A stretch of DNA of 64,000 nt, taken from Membranihabitans maritimus (GTDB lineage Bacteria > Bacteroidota > Bacteroidia > Chitinophagales > Saprospiraceae). A model generated the notes under the pieces. The model did not search any database, was not told where the DNA came from, and saw only the letters and a program-made list of their open reading frames with translations. The first letter of the stretch is position 1. The number at the start of each line of letters is the position of its first letter. The stretch covers positions 124,001-188,000 of the forward strand of contig NZ_JAJSLW010000003.1 in NCBI RefSeq assembly GCF_021729145.1, written 5' to 3'. Below are positions 61,930 to 64,000 of this stretch, one piece after another. A program made the translations under genes and the position numbers.

Positions 61930-64000
61930 TTATTTTGCAAAAGCATCCTGTACCAGTCTTTCCTGTTGTTCGTCGTGAATCTTTTTGAATCCGGTAGCTG
62001 GAGAAGCACCAGCTTCGCGGGAAATCCTTTTTAGATTCCACTTAGCCAAATGATAATTAACAAACATCCACGCTCCCATATTTTCCGGCTCCTCCTGAAT
62101 CCAGTAAAATTCAGCCTTGGAATATTTAGTGCGAATCTCTTCCAGTTGTTTAATAGGCAATGGATATAATTGCTCAATTCTCACAATTGCTACGTCCTTA
62201 ATTTTCTCTTCTTCTCTTTTGGCTAACAAATCGTAATAAACCTTACCAGAACACAGTAACACTCGCTTTACTTTTGACCCGGATTTTATTTCATCATCGA
62301 TAACTTCCTTAAAAGAAGTTCCCTTTAAAAATTCTCCGCGCTTACTAATACACTTGGGATGTCTCAACAATAGCTTGGGAGACATATTAATAAGAGGTTT
62401 TCTAAAAGGCCTGGCTAATTGTCTACGCAAGGCGTGGAATAAATTGGCGGGTGTTGTAATGTTTGTTACAGTAAGATTATATTCTGCACATAATTGTAAA
62501 AATCGTTCCAACCGTGCACTCGAATGCTCAGGACCCTGACCCTCATATCCATGTGGTAATAATAGAACCAATCCACTCATTCTCCTCCATTTACTTTCTG
62601 CAGCAGAGATAAATTGGTCAATAATCGTTTGCGCTCCATTATAAAAGTCCCCAAACTGAGCTTCCCAAAGCACTAAATGGTCAGGAGAAGCAAGGGAGTA
62701 CCCATATTCAAATCCCAAAACTGCAAATTCAGACAATAGGGAATTATAGATCATAAATTTACCCTGATCATCTGACAAACCATCCAATCTATTTTTTGAA
62801 TCATATGTTTTGGAATCATATATGACTGCATGGCGGTGAGAAAATGTTCCGCGTTTTACATCCTGACCGCTCATCCTTACATTTCTTCCCTCCATCAAGA
62901 TAGAACCATAGGCCGCCAACTCTCCCAGCCCCCAATCCAGAGAATCTTCAGCCAGAAATGATTTCATTCCCTTTATCAGTCGATTAACTTTGGGGACAGG
63001 ATTGAAATCTTCAGGGTATGTAATCAGGTGATCAAGAATAATGTCGAGTTGCTTTTTAGCAATTCCTGTGTCCGGTGATTTTTCAAAATCTTCCGGGGCT
63101 TTTGTTATTCTCAGTTTTCGCCATTGTTCTTCCGGCTTTTGATAGGTATATGGCAAAGGCTTTTGCTTAACCAAATCCAATCTCTTTTGTAAATCCGCCC
63201 AGAAGTTTTTCTCCAAATCTTCAGCCAGGTCTTTTTCAACTTTATCTCTCTTTATCAATTTATCAATATAAATCTCCCTTGGATTTTTGTGGTTTTTGAT
63301 AATTTGATACATCTTAGGTTGTGTAAACTTGGGATCATCTCCTTCATTGTGACCATGCTTACGGTAACAAACCATATCAATAAATACATCATTATTGAAT
63401 TTCTGTCTGTATTCAATAGCCAATTCCGCTGCAAAAATCACTGCCTCCGCATCATCTCCATTCACATGAAAAACAGGTGCCTGAACCATATTTGCCACCC
63501 CGGTACTATAGGTAGATGAACGAGCATCATCAAAGTCCGTAGTAAATCCAATCTGATTATTAATCACGAAATGGATAGTACCACCTGTATAATACCCGTC
63601 CAATTTACTCATCTGAACTGTCTCATATACTATTCCCTGCCCAGCAATTGCAGCATCGCCATGCAGGAGGATGGGTAAAATCTTATCGTATTCCGATCCA
63701 TAGAGTTCATCTGCCTTTGCACGAGAATATCCTTGAACAACAGCATCAACTGCCTCCAGGTGGGAAGGATTTGGAGCAAGTTTAAGTTGGATATCTTTTC
63801 CATTCAATGCTTTTACCTGACTGGAATACCCCAAATGGTATTTTACATCTCCGTCGCCAAAAGCCATATCGGGAACTGCTGTTCCTTCAAATTCATTAAA
63901 GATATGTTCATAGGTTTTGCCCATTATATTGGCCAGCACATTTAGTCGTCCACGATGCGCCATACCAATGACTACCTCTTCAACGATACTTTCAGCACCT
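61930..64000 (-). CDS. sucA: 2-oxoglutarate dehydrogenase E1 component, C-terminal part
   Basis: The frame is open to the right edge, so the N-terminal third lies outside the window; the ATG at 63963 (MAHRGRLNVLANI) is internal, preceded by GAESIVEEVVIG. Visible are the thiamin diphosphate region GDGDVKYHLGYSSQ, GDAAIAGQGIVYETVQMS, NNQIGFTTDFDDARSS, and the transketolase-like pyrimidine domain with SGQDVKRGTFSHRHAVI and LPHGYEGQGPEHSSARLERFLQL (blocks LPHGYEGQGPEHSSAR and ERFLQL). It decarboxylates 2-oxoglutarate in the TCA cycle. sucB does not follow; after the stop comes a strong terminator. Confidence 0.95.
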   Translation of the reverse strand, partial: GAESIVEEVVIGMAHRGRLNVLANIMGKTYEHIFNEFEGTAVPDMAFGDGDVKYHLGYSSQVKALNGKDIQLKLAPNPSHLEAVDAVVQGYSRAKADELYGSEYDKILPILLHGDAAIAGQGIVYETVQMSKLDGYYTGGTIHFVINNQIGFTTDFDDARSSTYSTGVANMVQAPVFHVNGDDAEAVIFAAELAIEYRQKFNNDVFIDMVCYRKHGHNEGDDPKFTQPKMYQIIKNHKNPREIYIDKLIKRDKVEKDLAEDLEKNFWADLQKRLDLVKQKPLPYTYQKPEEQWRKLRITKAPEDFEKSPDTGIAKKQLDIILDHLITYPEDFNPVPKVNRLIKGMKSFLAEDSLDWGLGELAAYGSILMEGRNVRMSGQDVKRGTFSHRHAVIYDSKTYDSKNRLDGLSDDQGKFMIYNSLLSEFAVLGFEYGYSLASPDHLVLWEAQFGDFYNGAQTIIDQFISAAESKWRRMSGLVLLLPHGYEGQGPEHSSARLERFLQLCAEYNLTVTNITTPANLFHALRRQLARPFRKPLINMSPKLLLRHPKCISKRGEFLKGTSFKEVIDDEIKSGSKVKRVLLCSGKVYYDLLAKREEEKIKDVAIVRIEQLYPLPIKQLEEIRTKYSKAEFYWIQEEPENMGAWMFVNYHLAKWNLKRISREAGASPATGFKKIHDEQQERLVQDAFAK

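Overview
This is a stretch of ordinary chromosome from a member of the Bacteroidota, probably a marine or environmental lineage near Saprospiria (phylum call firm, class call a guess). The signs are: family-level markers (DUF4293, DUF4221, OstA-like, the exbB-orf-exbD-exbD cluster, an F-type ATP synthase operon that lacks beta and epsilon, short archaeal-type ProS); many exported proteins with signal peptides ending in AQ or with lipoboxes; AT-rich intergenic DNA with few Shine-Dalgarno sites; and promoter sequences of the Bacteroidota type (TTG at -33, TAnnTTTG at -7) in front of several genes. No phage, conjugative element, CRISPR array or defence cluster is visible.

Layout. 1-7 kb: truncated outer-membrane barrel, Ppx/GppA phosphatase, serA, small exported proteins, recG. 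7-12 kb: rbfA, a divergent FKBP lipoprotein/thioredoxin pair, a TPR lipoprotein, and the threonine-degradation pair tdh-kbl. 12-17.4 kb: a probable operon purH-coaX-outer membrane protein-TPR protein with a promoter upstream and a terminator at its end; its TPR protein is a paralogue of the one at 8.5-9.9 kb. 17.7-26.6 kb: tdk, a conserved unknown protein, acetoacetyl-CoA synthetase, a FadL-type porin, a strongly biased Arg/Ser-rich exported protein and proS. 26.6-33 kb: an inverted-repeat-bounded element, a DUF2147 protein and the ATP synthase operon atpB-E-F-H-A-G.

33-44.8 kb: ftsK, tRNA-Leu, xylB-xylA, an exported metallo-beta-lactamase-fold protein, an M16 peptidase, methylmalonyl-CoA mutase and a 1-Cys peroxiredoxin. 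44.8-54.2 kb: hemW, a short Omp85 protein, an O-methyltransferase, an EamA transporter, clpS-aat (an N-degron pair), and uvrA with an overlapping monoacylglycerol-lipase-like hydrolase. 54.2-64 kb: an ECF sigma factor, an OstA-like LPS-transport protein, DUF4293, the exbB/exbD cluster, tRNA-Ser, tatD and the 3' part of sucA.

The genes are mostly housekeeping: envelope biogenesis and TonB energisation, oxidative phosphorylation and the TCA cycle, nucleotide and cofactor synthesis, DNA repair and translocation, protein turnover. The less ordinary items are a decayed Rpn-type nuclease gene tail (21.56-21.82 kb), a MITE-like repeat (26.8-27.0 kb), a perfect hairpin between atpE and atpF, the duplicated TPR family, and two gene-free stretches with unexplained inverted repeats. 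I did not find a convincing new biological system.
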